Part shown: positions 27,221 through 35,032 of the stretch, one piece after another
Layout of the letters: the number at the start of each line of letters is the position of its first letter
Position numbering within the stretch: the stretch's first letter is position 1
NCBI RefSeq assembly: GCF_008014745.1
Contig: NZ_VPFD01000027.1
Coordinates: 17,051 to 81,050 of the forward strand
Length of the DNA: 64,000 nt
From: Massilia arenae
GTDB lineage: Bacteria > Pseudomonadota > Gammaproteobacteria > Burkholderiales > Burkholderiaceae_D
Reading direction: 5' to 3'
Program-made: the position numbers and the translations under genes
The notes under the pieces: model-generated
Told to the model about the DNA's origin: nothing
Database searches by the model: none
What the model saw: only the letters and a program-made list of their open reading frames with translations

Positions 27221-27578
27221 CAATGAGGGTCAGAGTAGAATTATTGAGCAATTTCCCAAAATTGCCGGTAATTCGACTCTGACCCTCATTGTTTTCAAGC
27301 GCAAGCAATTGCCCAAGTCTCGCACTCTGTCCCCACTTATTGAGCTCAAGCGAAAAATTGCTCAATAATTCGACTCTGACCCTCATTACTCAGACGGTTC
27401 GAATTCCCCTGGAACCAACGATTTTTAGGCGCAATCCCCAAGCGCTCAGACGACTCCCGCCTTTTGTATAACCAGGAAATTAAATCGAGCCCGCAGAGCA
27501 ACAAAATAAATAGGGTCAGAGTCGAATTGTTTGACAACTTTGAGGAATTGCCCAATAAATCTACTCTGACCCTAATTG
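27221..27578. repeat. Cluster of nested GGGTCAGAGT inverted repeats in a 387-base gene-free spacer
   Basis: The gap between gatB and pyrE has no credible gene. It holds five copies of a GGGTCAGAGTcGAATT unit: plus strand at 27227-27242 and 27513-27528, minus strand at 27270-27285, 27367-27382 and 27558-27572. A variant with GGGGACAGAGT lies on the minus strand near 27324-27334. Copies one and two form a 22-bp inverted repeat with one mismatch. Copies one and four share about 34 bases including ATTGAGCAATTT. Composition is much more AT-rich than the surroundings. Such units resemble non-autonomous elements mobilised by Y1/RAYT-type transposases; none is present here. Short frames across it only translate the repeats. 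Confidence 0.8.
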
Positions 27579-27591
27579 TTGGGTAATTGTT

Positions 27592-28266
27592 TTAGATGCC
27601 GTAGCGGGTGCGGTAGGCGGCGACGGCGTCTTTGTGCTGGGACAGGCTCGCGTCCTGGGTGTGGGTGTTGAGGTAGGTGAACAGGTCTTCGAGGTTGGCG
27701 ATCGAGATCACGGGGATGTTGAATTCGCGCGAGACTTCTTGTACCGCGGACAGTTCGGATAATTCGTCGTCCTTGCCGGAGCGCTCCATGCGGTCCAGGG
27801 CGATCAGGACGGCGGCCGGTTCGGCGCCGGCGGCGCGGATCATCGTTACCGATTCGCGCACCGAGGTGCCGGCCGAGATCACGTCGTCGATGATCACGAC
27901 CTTGCCCTGCAGTTTGGCGCCGACGATGGTGCCGCCCTCGCCGTGGTCCTTCGCTTCCTTGCGGTTGTAGGCGAACGAGGTGTCGCGGCCCTTCGCCGCC
28001 AGGGCCACGGCCGTGGCGCTGGCCAGGGTGATGCCCTTGTAGGCCGGGCCGAAGAGCATGTCGAATTCGACGCCGGAGTCGAGCAGGGTCTGGGCGTAGA
28101 ACTGGGACAGCTTGCCCAGCGTGGCGCCGTCATGGAACAGGCCGGCGTTGAAGAAGTACGGCGACAGACGGCCGGCCTTGGTCGTGAATTGGCCGAACCT
28201 CAATACTTCGGCCTCGACCGAAAAACCGATGAATTGCTGGCGCAGGTCGCTCCGCAGTTCGCTCAT
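27592..28266 (-). CDS. pyrE: Orotate phosphoribosyltransferase
   Basis: Converts orotate and PRPP to OMP in pyrimidine synthesis. 224 residues. Motifs: the PRPP-binding loop VVIIDDVISAGTSVRESV, the flexible loop AYNRKEAKDHGEGG with its catalytic lysines, and the hood region FNAGLFHDGATLGKL. Length and motif order match the E. coli-type enzyme. Single gene on the minus strand following the repeat-rich spacer; the histidine kinase gene ends-upstream of it on the same strand with 33 bases between. Confidence 0.96.
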   Translation of the reverse strand: MSELRSDLRQQFIGFSVEAEVLRFGQFTTKAGRLSPYFFNAGLFHDGATLGKLSQFYAQTLLDSGVEFDMLFGPAYKGITLASATAVALAAKGRDTSFAYNRKEAKDHGEGGTIVGAKLQGKVVIIDDVISAGTSVRESVTMIRAAGAEPAAVLIALDRMERSGKDDELSELSAVQEVSREFNIPVISIANLEDLFTYLNTHTQDASLSQHKDAVAAYRTRYGI

Positions 28267-28299
28267 ATACTTCTCCCCTGAATGTCGAAAGCGGCTATT

Positions 28300-30252
28300 T
28301 TAATCCGTCGCGGCGTCGGCCGCGACCACCCGCGCCAGCTCGTCCGGATTGACCGGCTTGACCAGGTGACGCTCGAAGCCGGCCGCTTCGCTGCGCGCAT
28401 GGTCGGCCGCAAGCCCGTAACCGCTCAGCGCCACCAGGCGGCAGCCCTGTCCGCCAGGCAGGGAGCGGATGCGCGCGGCGAGCTGGTAGCCGTCCAGCAC
28501 CGGCAGGCCGATATCGAGCAAGGCCACGTCTGGCCGGAAGCGCTCGACCGCCGCCAGCGCGCCGACCGGTTCGTGGTACACCTCGACCGTGTGGCCATGC
28601 GCGCGCAGCAGGCGGCCCAGCGTGTCGGCGCCGTCGGCATTGTCGTCCACCAGCAGCACGCGCTGCGGCGCAACGTCCGGCAGCGCCGCCGGTGCCGATG
28701 GCGCCGGCACGATGGCCGCGCTGCATAGCGGCAGACGCACCACGAACTCGCTGCCCAAGCCGCGCCCCTCGCTGTGCGCATGGACGCTGCCGCCATGCAG
28801 CTCGACGATGTTCTTCACCAGCGCCAGCCCGATCCCAAGCCCGCCTTCGGCGCGATCGATGCTGCGTTTGCCCTGGAAGAACAGCTCGAACACCTGCTCG
28901 CGCACCTCGGGCGCGAGGCCGATGCCGGTGTCGCGCACGCTGATCTCGACCGCATCGGGACCGTCGCGCAGTACGCGCAGCCACAGCCGGCCACCCGGCT
29001 CGGTATAGCGCGCCGCATTGGTCAGCAGGTTCGACACCACCTGCGCCAGCCGCACCGGATCGCCTTCCCACACCAGGCCGGGCTCGATCTCGACCTGCAA
29101 TTGATGGCGGCGCTGCTCGATCAGCAGGCTCGCCATCTCGACCGCCTTGTCGATCACCCGCGCCAGCTCGACCCGCTCGATCTTGAGCTCGATCTTGCCG
29201 CGCGTGACGCGCGAGACGTCGAGCAGGTCGTCCACCAGCCGCACCAGGTGGTCCACCTGGCGCTGGATGATCTCGCCCTCGCGACCGTGCGCGCCATCGC
29301 CACGCATGCGCATCAGCTGCAGCGCGGTGACGATCGGCGACAGCGGATTGCGCAGCTCGTGGCCCAGCATCGCCAGGAACTCGTCCTTGGCCTGGCTGGC
29401 CGCGCCCAGGTCCACCAGCAACTGCTCGCGCTCGCGGTGGGCGCGCTCGATCGCCTGGCGGCTGCGCACGTGTTCCGTCACCTCGACCGCGACCACGATC
29501 ACGCCGTCCGGCCGGGCGTCGGCGCCCGCCAGCGGCTCCAGGCTGAACTTGAAATAGCGTTCTTCCAACCGTCCATGGGGATCGAGGCGGCTCAGCGCCA
29601 GTTCTTCCGCGTGATACGGCTCGCCGGTGGCGAACACGCGCGCGATCCGCTCCGTCACGCCGCTGCCGGCCAGGCGCGGAAACGCTTCACCGAAGGTGTG
29701 GCCGACCGGATTGTCGCAGTCGAACAGCTCCAGATAGCGGCGATTGACCAGGTGAAAACGCAGCTCGGGCCCCATGAGCAGGGCCGCCGCCACCGGCGCG
29801 TTCAGCAGCATCGCGTCGCGCTGGGCCAGCGCCACGTCGCGCTCGTGCCGCTCGGTCGCGTCGCGCGTGAAGCAGCGGGTGTAGCGCAGCCGGCCGTCCT
29901 CGAAATGCCCGTTCGAGTGGATCAACACGTGCTTGATCGAGCCGTCCTTGCAGCGCAGCCGCGCCGGCTGGTCGTACAGCGCCCCACCCGACAGCAGGGT
30001 GGTCAGGATGTAGTCGATCGTGGCCGGATCGGCGTGGAAGTCGGCGATGTGGTGGCCGACGTACTCGTCCCATGCATAGCCGAGCAGCTGCAGTTCGGCG
30101 CGGTTGGCCCACAGGATGGTGCCGTCCGGGCCCACCCGGTGCAGACCTTCGACGGCATTTTCCACGAAGTCGGCCAGCTCGGCGTTCGATGCGGCGGGCA
30201 GGCAGGCGCCGGAATCGACGATGCCCGCGAGTAGCGGTTTGTCAGTGTTCAT
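28300..30252 (-). CDS. Cytoplasmic hybrid sensor histidine kinase (PAS-PAS-HisKA-HATPase-REC)
   Basis: 650 residues with no membrane segment. Two PAS/PAC modules (about 25-145 and 155-270), a short coiled coil, HisKA with the phospho-acceptor in MLGHELRNPLSPI (about residue 300), HATPase (N box QVVSNLLTNAARY, G1 VRDTGIGLAPE, G2 GGLGIGLALVKNIVELHGG), then a receiver domain (about 535-645) with LLVDDNADGAD and the acceptor Asp in VALLDIGLPVLDG. No response regulator with an output domain lies adjacent, so the downstream partner is unknown. PAS domains suggest sensing of a soluble or redox cue. Confidence 0.9.
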   Translation of the reverse strand: MNTDKPLLAGIVDSGACLPAASNAELADFVENAVEGLHRVGPDGTILWANRAELQLLGYAWDEYVGHHIADFHADPATIDYILTTLLSGGALYDQPARLRCKDGSIKHVLIHSNGHFEDGRLRYTRCFTRDATERHERDVALAQRDAMLLNAPVAAALLMGPELRFHLVNRRYLELFDCDNPVGHTFGEAFPRLAGSGVTERIARVFATGEPYHAEELALSRLDPHGRLEERYFKFSLEPLAGADARPDGVIVVAVEVTEHVRSRQAIERAHREREQLLVDLGAASQAKDEFLAMLGHELRNPLSPIVTALQLMRMRGDGAHGREGEIIQRQVDHLVRLVDDLLDVSRVTRGKIELKIERVELARVIDKAVEMASLLIEQRRHQLQVEIEPGLVWEGDPVRLAQVVSNLLTNAARYTEPGGRLWLRVLRDGPDAVEISVRDTGIGLAPEVREQVFELFFQGKRSIDRAEGGLGIGLALVKNIVELHGGSVHAHSEGRGLGSEFVVRLPLCSAAIVPAPSAPAALPDVAPQRVLLVDDNADGADTLGRLLRAHGHTVEVYHEPVGALAAVERFRPDVALLDIGLPVLDGYQLAARIRSLPGGQGCRLVALSGYGLAADHARSEAAGFERHLVKPVNPDELARVVAADAATD

Positions 30253-30468
30253 GGACTTGGGAAGGTGGCAATCCGGCGTCAGGAATGACGCGGTGTGTGA
30301 TGCAGGAGAATGCCTAGTGTAACAGATCGTTGCCCCTCATCACGGCCGCTACTGCATATACGCAACAGTCCTCAGGCATGACGACCGGCTCGAAAACGCG
30401 CTACACTGTCCAGCTAGTTGCCGGATGTCTATTGAAGTCCGCTGATCCATGACAGTCTTATCATCACC

Positions 30469-31239
30469 ATGCCACGAATTATTTCCGCGAACCTGAACGG
30501 CATCCGTTCCGCCCACAAGAAGGGCTTCTTCGAGTGGCTCGCCACGCAAGATGCCGACTATATCTGCGTCCAGGAGCTCAAGGCCCAGGAAGCCGACATG
30601 ACCGAGGATTTCCTGCGCCCGCACGGCTACCACGGCCACTTCCACTACGCCGAGAAGAAGGGCTATTCGGGCACCGGCGTCTACAGTCGCACCGCCCCGG
30701 ACAAGCACCGCATCGGCTTCGGCTGCGTCGAGTTCGATGCCGAAGGCCGCTATACGCGCTGCGACTTCGGCGACCTGACCGTGATCTCGCTGTATGCGCC
30801 GTCGGGCTCCTCGTCGCCCGAGCGCCAGCTGGCCAAGTTCCGCTTCATGGAAGTCTTCCTGCCGCACCTGCAGGAGCTGCAGGCCGAGGGCCGCGAAATC
30901 GTGATCTGCGGCGACTGGAACATCGCCCACCAGGAGATCGACCTCAAGAACTGGAAGGGCAACCTGAAGAACTCGGGCTTCCTGCCCGAGGAGCGCGCCT
31001 GGATGACGCGCATCTTCGACGAACTGGGCCTGGTCGACGTGCACCGCGGCCTGGATCCGCGCCCCGAGCAATACACCTGGTGGAGCAATCGCGGCCAGGC
31101 CTATGCCAAGAACGTGGGCTGGCGCATCGACTACCACGTCGCCACCCCGGGCATCGCCAAGTGCGCCAAGACCGTCTCGGTCTACAAGGACGTCAAGTTC
31201 TCCGACCACGCGCCGCTGATCATCGATTACGAGCGCTAG
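30469..31239 (+). CDS. xth: Exodeoxyribonuclease III
   Basis: AP endonuclease and 3'-5' exonuclease of base excision repair. 256 residues, typical. Endonuclease/exonuclease/phosphatase fold motifs in order: ISANLNGIRSAHKKGF, CVQELKAQ (metal-binding Glu), GYSGTGVYSR, CGDWNIAHQEIDLKN (catalytic Asp/Asn), WWSNRGQAYAKNVGWRIDYH and SDHAPLIIDYE (catalytic Asp-His). Its TAG stop abuts the stop of the convergent pseudouridine synthase with no base between. Confidence 0.95.
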   Translation: MPRIISANLNGIRSAHKKGFFEWLATQDADYICVQELKAQEADMTEDFLRPHGYHGHFHYAEKKGYSGTGVYSRTAPDKHRIGFGCVEFDAEGRYTRCDFGDLTVISLYAPSGSSSPERQLAKFRFMEVFLPHLQELQAEGREIVICGDWNIAHQEIDLKNWKGNLKNSGFLPEERAWMTRIFDELGLVDVHRGLDPRPEQYTWWSNRGQAYAKNVGWRIDYHVATPGIAKCAKTVSVYKDVKFSDHAPLIIDYER

Positions 31240-32178
31240 TCAAGGCCAGTCCAGGCTGAACTGGCTGTCGAAGCTGCGCGGCTGGCCGCTCAAGGGATCG
31301 TCGAAGGCGATCGAGCGTGCCAGCAGCTGCAGCGGCGATCGAAAATCGTCGCCCTTGCACGGCAGCGCCACCGGATAGAAGGTGTCGTTCACGATCGGCG
31401 CGCCGAGCTGCGACAGGTGCAGCCGCAGCTGGTGCTTGCGGCCCGTGTGCGGATGCAGGCGATAGCGCGCAAGGTCTCCGCGCTGCTCGATCACCTCGAT
31501 CAGCGTCTCCGAATTCGGCTCGCCCTCCACCTCTTCGCTGACGAAGAACTGCTCCGCATCCTGCATACGGCTGCGGTAGGTAAAGGGAAACTCGCGTCCC
31601 GGCATCGTCGGCGCCAGCGCCTCGTAGGTCTTGCTCACCACCCGCTTCTGGAACATCGACTGATACGCCCCGCGCGAATCGGGATTGTGCGAGAAGATCA
31701 CCACGCCGGCCGTCTCGCGGTCGAGCCGGTGGATCGGCACCAGGTGCGGCAGATCGTGGGCGCGCTTCAGGCGCACCAGCAGCGTCTCTTTCAGAAAGCG
31801 CCCGGTCGGGATGGTCGGCAAAAAGTGGGGTTTGTCGGCCACCAGGATGTGCTCATCCTGGAACAGCACTTTTTCATTGAACGGAATCGGCGTCTCGGCC
31901 TGTTCCAGCTCGCGGTAATACCAGATGCGCATGCCCTGGCGCACCTGGCTGTCAGGGCCCAAGGCAGCGCCTTTGGCATCGACGATCTCGCCGCGCGCCA
32001 GCCGCGCGGCCCAGGCCTCGCGGCTCACATCCGGAAACCGCTCGCACAGGAAGCGCAGCATGCCCCCGGCGAGGGTCTCGGTCAGCCACAGGTAGCTGGG
32101 CGAGACGCCGTCGCGGACCGGCAGCGGCACATGGGCATTGGCTTCGGCCTGCCGGCCCTTGACGACGACACGGCCCAT
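31240..32178 (-). CDS. RluA-family pseudouridine synthase
   Basis: 312 residues from ATG; a TTG directly before it is also in frame. An S4-like N-terminal region (about 35-95, RLARGEIVDAKG) precedes the catalytic domain with VPIHRLDRETAGVV, whose Asp is the conserved nucleophile of the RluA group, and RYRLHPHTGRKHQLRLHL near residue 245. The uridine target (23S rRNA or tRNA) cannot be told without comparison. It starts 7 bases after the M48 protease stop, so they may be co-transcribed, and it meets xth end to end. Confidence 0.88.
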   Translation of the reverse strand: MGRVVVKGRQAEANAHVPLPVRDGVSPSYLWLTETLAGGMLRFLCERFPDVSREAWAARLARGEIVDAKGAALGPDSQVRQGMRIWYYRELEQAETPIPFNEKVLFQDEHILVADKPHFLPTIPTGRFLKETLLVRLKRAHDLPHLVPIHRLDRETAGVVIFSHNPDSRGAYQSMFQKRVVSKTYEALAPTMPGREFPFTYRSRMQDAEQFFVSEEVEGEPNSETLIEVIEQRGDLARYRLHPHTGRKHQLRLHLSQLGAPIVNDTFYPVALPCKGDDFRSPLQLLARSIAFDDPLSGQPRSFDSQFSLDWP

Positions 32179-32185
32179 CAAACCA

Positions 32186-33070
32186 TCACTTCAGCGCGGT
32201 GCTCTGGTAAGCCGGCAGCCTGGCGACGCTGGTATTTTTCGCGCGCGCATACAGCGGCAGCAGCACATTCATGTGCGCTTCCATGTCCTTGATGCGGGTC
32301 TCGCCGCCCGGGTGGGTCGAGAAGATCTCGAGCGGCGCGCTCTGGTTCAGCGCCGCCATCTTGCGCCACAGCGCGATGCCGGCGCGCGGGTCGTAACCGG
32401 CGCGCGACGAGATGTCCAGGCCCACCAGGTCGGCCTCGCGCTCTTCGTCGCGCGAGAATTTCAGCACCAGGAACTGGCCGGCATAGTTGGCGGCGGTGCC
32501 CGTCAGGTTGGGGTCGACGCCGAAGATCCCCGACAGCAGCGCGCCGCCGACGCGGGCGCCGAGCGCGGTGACATTGGTCTTGGCCAGGCGCTCGCGCCCG
32601 TGTTCGCGCAGCGCGTGCGCGATCTCGTGGCCCATCACGGCCGCCACTTCGTCGTCGTTCAGGTTCAGCTGCTCGATGATGCCGGTATAGAAGCCGATGC
32701 GGCCGCCCGGCATGCAGAAAGCATTCACCTGGTCGGACTTGAACAGGTTGACCTGCCATTCCCACTTGCTCGCGGCCGGATTCCAGCGCGTGGTCTGCGG
32801 GATGATGCGCTGGGCGATCGTGCGCAGGCGCTTGAGCTGCGGGTCGCCTTCCGGCGCCAGCACACCCTTCTGCTTGGCCTCGCCCACCATTTCGGTGTAT
32901 TGCTGGCGTGCGGCCTCGTTGACCTGTTCTTCGGGAGCCAGCACGCGCATGCGCGACAGCGGCTTGACCGCAATGCCGTCCTGGACTACCTGCTTGCCAT
33001 CCTGGGCAAGACCCAGGCCGGTGGCGCTCATCAGGGTAAGGCAAAGGGCAAGGCGTTTCAGTTTTATCAT
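32186..33070 (-). CDS. M48-family exported metalloprotease (LoiP/YcaL-like)
   Basis: 294 residues. Signal peptide of about 23 residues (LALCLTLMSATGLGLAQ), no clear lipobox. The zinc site is GHEIAHALREHGRERL (HExxH), with the third ligand Glu in REEREADLVGLDISSRAG. A hydrophilic N-terminal part and IKDMEAHM C-terminus match single-domain periplasmic M48 enzymes, which take part in outer-membrane protein quality control. Followed closely by the pseudouridine synthase gene. Confidence 0.9.
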   Translation of the reverse strand: MIKLKRLALCLTLMSATGLGLAQDGKQVVQDGIAVKPLSRMRVLAPEEQVNEAARQQYTEMVGEAKQKGVLAPEGDPQLKRLRTIAQRIIPQTTRWNPAASKWEWQVNLFKSDQVNAFCMPGGRIGFYTGIIEQLNLNDDEVAAVMGHEIAHALREHGRERLAKTNVTALGARVGGALLSGIFGVDPNLTGTAANYAGQFLVLKFSRDEEREADLVGLDISSRAGYDPRAGIALWRKMAALNQSAPLEIFSTHPGGETRIKDMEAHMNVLLPLYARAKNTSVARLPAYQSTALK

Positions 33071-33208
33071 CTCGTCACCGACAGGCTGTTGTTAGCAGCG
33101 CCATCCTCTCAGAAATTATTCAAAATGGGCAACACGCCCGCGCAGGATTGCCGAGGATCATGGCCCATTTGCCGCCCCCGCTCAAGCCGCGAACGCACAT
33201 AAGCGTCA

Positions 33209-33826
33209 TTACAGTGCTGGCGTCGCCTTCTTGCGCAGGCGGAATACCGCGAGGCTGCCGCGCAGGTTTGGCAAGAATTTAATGACCTCGCCATCGGCCA
33301 GCGCCACGCATTCCAGCACTTCGAGGCCGCACGACACCGCCAGTTCCTGGAAGTCGTAGATCGTGGCATACCGCACATTGGGCGTGTCATACCATTTATA
33401 AGGCAGCGAACGCGACATCGGCATGCGGCCCTTGAGCAGCGCCAGCCGGTGCGGCCAGTGGGCGAAGTTGGGGAAGGAGACGATCGCCTCGCTGCCCACC
33501 CGCACGATGTCGCGCAACAGCGCCTCGACGTGCTGCATCATCTGCAGCGAATTCAGGCACAGCACGGTGTCGAAGGTATTGTCGCCGAAGAGCGCGAGGC
33601 CTTTTTCCATGTCGTGCTGGATCACATTGATGCCACGCGCGGTGCTTTCCAAGACCTTGTCGTCGGCGATCTCGATGCCGTAGCCGCTGCAGCGCTTGCC
33701 CGATTCCAGGTAGCGCAGCATGGCGCCGTCGCCGCAGCCGACGTCCAGCACGTGGGCGCCCTCGCCCACCCAGTGGGCGATGAAGGCCAGGTCGGGCCGC
33801 AAGGTATTCAGGTCGTCGAAGTTCAT
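33209..33826 (-). CDS. metW: Methionine biosynthesis protein MetW
   Basis: 205 residues with a class I methyltransferase fold: ADVxGCGDG-type loop HVLDVGCGDGAMLRYL, then VIQHDMEKGLALF and VLCLNSLQMM. MetW is required with MetX for homoserine acylation in several Proteobacteria, and binds MetX rather than having a proven methyltransferase role. Its start overlaps the metX stop as ATGA, supporting a functional pair. Homologs are consistently adjacent to metX. Confidence 0.94.
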   Translation of the reverse strand: MNFDDLNTLRPDLAFIAHWVGEGAHVLDVGCGDGAMLRYLESGKRCSGYGIEIADDKVLESTARGINVIQHDMEKGLALFGDNTFDTVLCLNSLQMMQHVEALLRDIVRVGSEAIVSFPNFAHWPHRLALLKGRMPMSRSLPYKWYDTPNVRYATIYDFQELAVSCGLEVLECVALADGEVIKFLPNLRGSLAVFRLRKKATPAL

Positions 33827-34959
33827 GCGACCTCCAGCGCAATGCGGTTGTAATAGGCGCGCACCACGTTCATATAGCGCGCGTCTTCGAGCAGGAAGGC
33901 GTCGTGGCCGTGCGGCGCGTCGATCTCGGCATAGCTCACGCGGCGCCGATTCGAAATCAATGCTTCGACGATCTCGCGGCTGCGCTCGGGCGAGAAGCGC
34001 CAGTCGGTGCTGAACGAGGCGACCAGGAACTGGGCTTTGGTGCCGGCCAGTGCCTTCGTCAGGTCGCCGCCATGCTCGCGCGCCGGATCGAAGTAGTCGA
34101 GCGCCTTGGTAATCAACAAATAGGTGTTGGCGTCGAAGTATTCCGAAAACTTGTCGCCCTGGTAGCGCAGATAGGATTCGATCTCGAAGTCGATGCCGAA
34201 GTCGAAGTTGTAGTCATTGGTCTCGGCCGCGTTGCGCAGCTTGCGCCCGAATTTTTCCGCCATGTCGTCGTTCGACAAATACGTGATGTGGCCGATCATG
34301 CGCGCCACCTTGAGGCCGTTCTTCGGCACCACATCGTGTTCGTAGAAGTCGCCGCCGTGGTAGTCCGGGTCGGTCAGGATCGCCTGGCGCGCGACGTCGT
34401 TGAAGGCGATGTTCTGGGCCGACAGCTTGGGCGTCGAGGCGATCACGATGCAGTGGCGCAGGCGGTCCGGGTACATGATGGCCCACGACAGCGCCTGCAT
34501 GCCGCCCAGCGAACCGCCCATCACGGCGGCGAACTGTTCGATGCCGAGGCGGTCGGCCAGGCGCGCCTGGGCCGCCACCCAGTCCTCGACCGTCACCAGC
34601 GGGAAGGCGGCGCCATACGGCTTGCCGGTGGCGGGGTTCACATGCATCGGGCCGGTCGAGCCGAAGCAGGAGCCGAGGTTGTTGATGCCGATGACGAAGA
34701 AACGGTCGGTGTCGACCGGTTTGCCCGGCCCCACCATATTGTCCCACCAGCCCGCGCTCTTGGGCGTGGCGTAGTGGCCGGCCACGTGGTGCGAGGCGTT
34801 GAGCGCGTGGCAGATCAGCACCGCGTTCGACTTGTCGGCGTTGAGCGTGCCATAGGTTTCATACATCAGCGTGTAGTCGCCGAGCTGGGCGCCGCTCTGC
34901 AACAGCAAGGGCTCGGCGAAATGCATCGCCTGCGGTGTGACTAGTCCAAGAGATCCCAT
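33823..34959 (-). CDS. metX: Homoserine O-acyltransferase MetX
   Basis: Acylates homoserine, the first step of methionine synthesis. 378 residues if started at MGSLGLVTPQAMHF, which matches usual MetX N-termini; an in-frame start 23 codons earlier gives a non-conserved leader. Alpha/beta-hydrolase motifs: GGSLGGMQAL with nucleophile Ser150, Asp in STDWRFSPERS and His in DAPHGHDAFL. Proteobacterial MetX proteins are often succinyltransferases (metXS) despite the acetyltransferase family name; the substrate cannot be decided here. Coupled to metW. Confidence 0.93.
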   Translation of the reverse strand: MGSLGLVTPQAMHFAEPLLLQSGAQLGDYTLMYETYGTLNADKSNAVLICHALNASHHVAGHYATPKSAGWWDNMVGPGKPVDTDRFFVIGINNLGSCFGSTGPMHVNPATGKPYGAAFPLVTVEDWVAAQARLADRLGIEQFAAVMGGSLGGMQALSWAIMYPDRLRHCIVIASTPKLSAQNIAFNDVARQAILTDPDYHGGDFYEHDVVPKNGLKVARMIGHITYLSNDDMAEKFGRKLRNAAETNDYNFDFGIDFEIESYLRYQGDKFSEYFDANTYLLITKALDYFDPAREHGGDLTKALAGTKAQFLVASFSTDWRFSPERSREIVEALISNRRRVSYAEIDAPHGHDAFLLEDARYMNVVRAYYNRIALEVA

Positions 34960-35000
34960 GGAGGTATTCAAAAGTGTTGGGTGGTGCGGTGGTGTTACTT

Positions 35001-35025
35001 GCGACGGCCGGGGACGGGCCGTCGC
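35001..35025 (-). terminator. GC-rich hairpin after ptsI
   Basis: GCGACGGCC and GGCCGTCGC form a 9-bp perfect stem with a 7-base loop, 8 bases after the ptsI stop on its strand. A T-run is lacking, so termination may be weak or Rho-assisted; it also lies in the leader region of metX. Confidence 0.5.
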
Positions 35026-35032
35026 CAAACTA

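Noticed and set aside
27201..27555. Three frames of 60-69 residues in the gatB-pyrE spacer, on both strands
   Set aside because: Their peptides repeat (N-E-G-Q-S-R) because they translate the GGGTCAGAGT units; no ribosome site or family similarity.
27221..27578. Possible CRISPR array
   Set aside because: Units alternate in orientation, are ~16-22 bases, and are irregularly spaced; no spacers of uniform size and no cas genes.
34960..35032. SAM/SAH riboswitch ahead of metX
   Set aside because: The leader is short and contains only the ptsI-proximal hairpin; no riboswitch core was seen.
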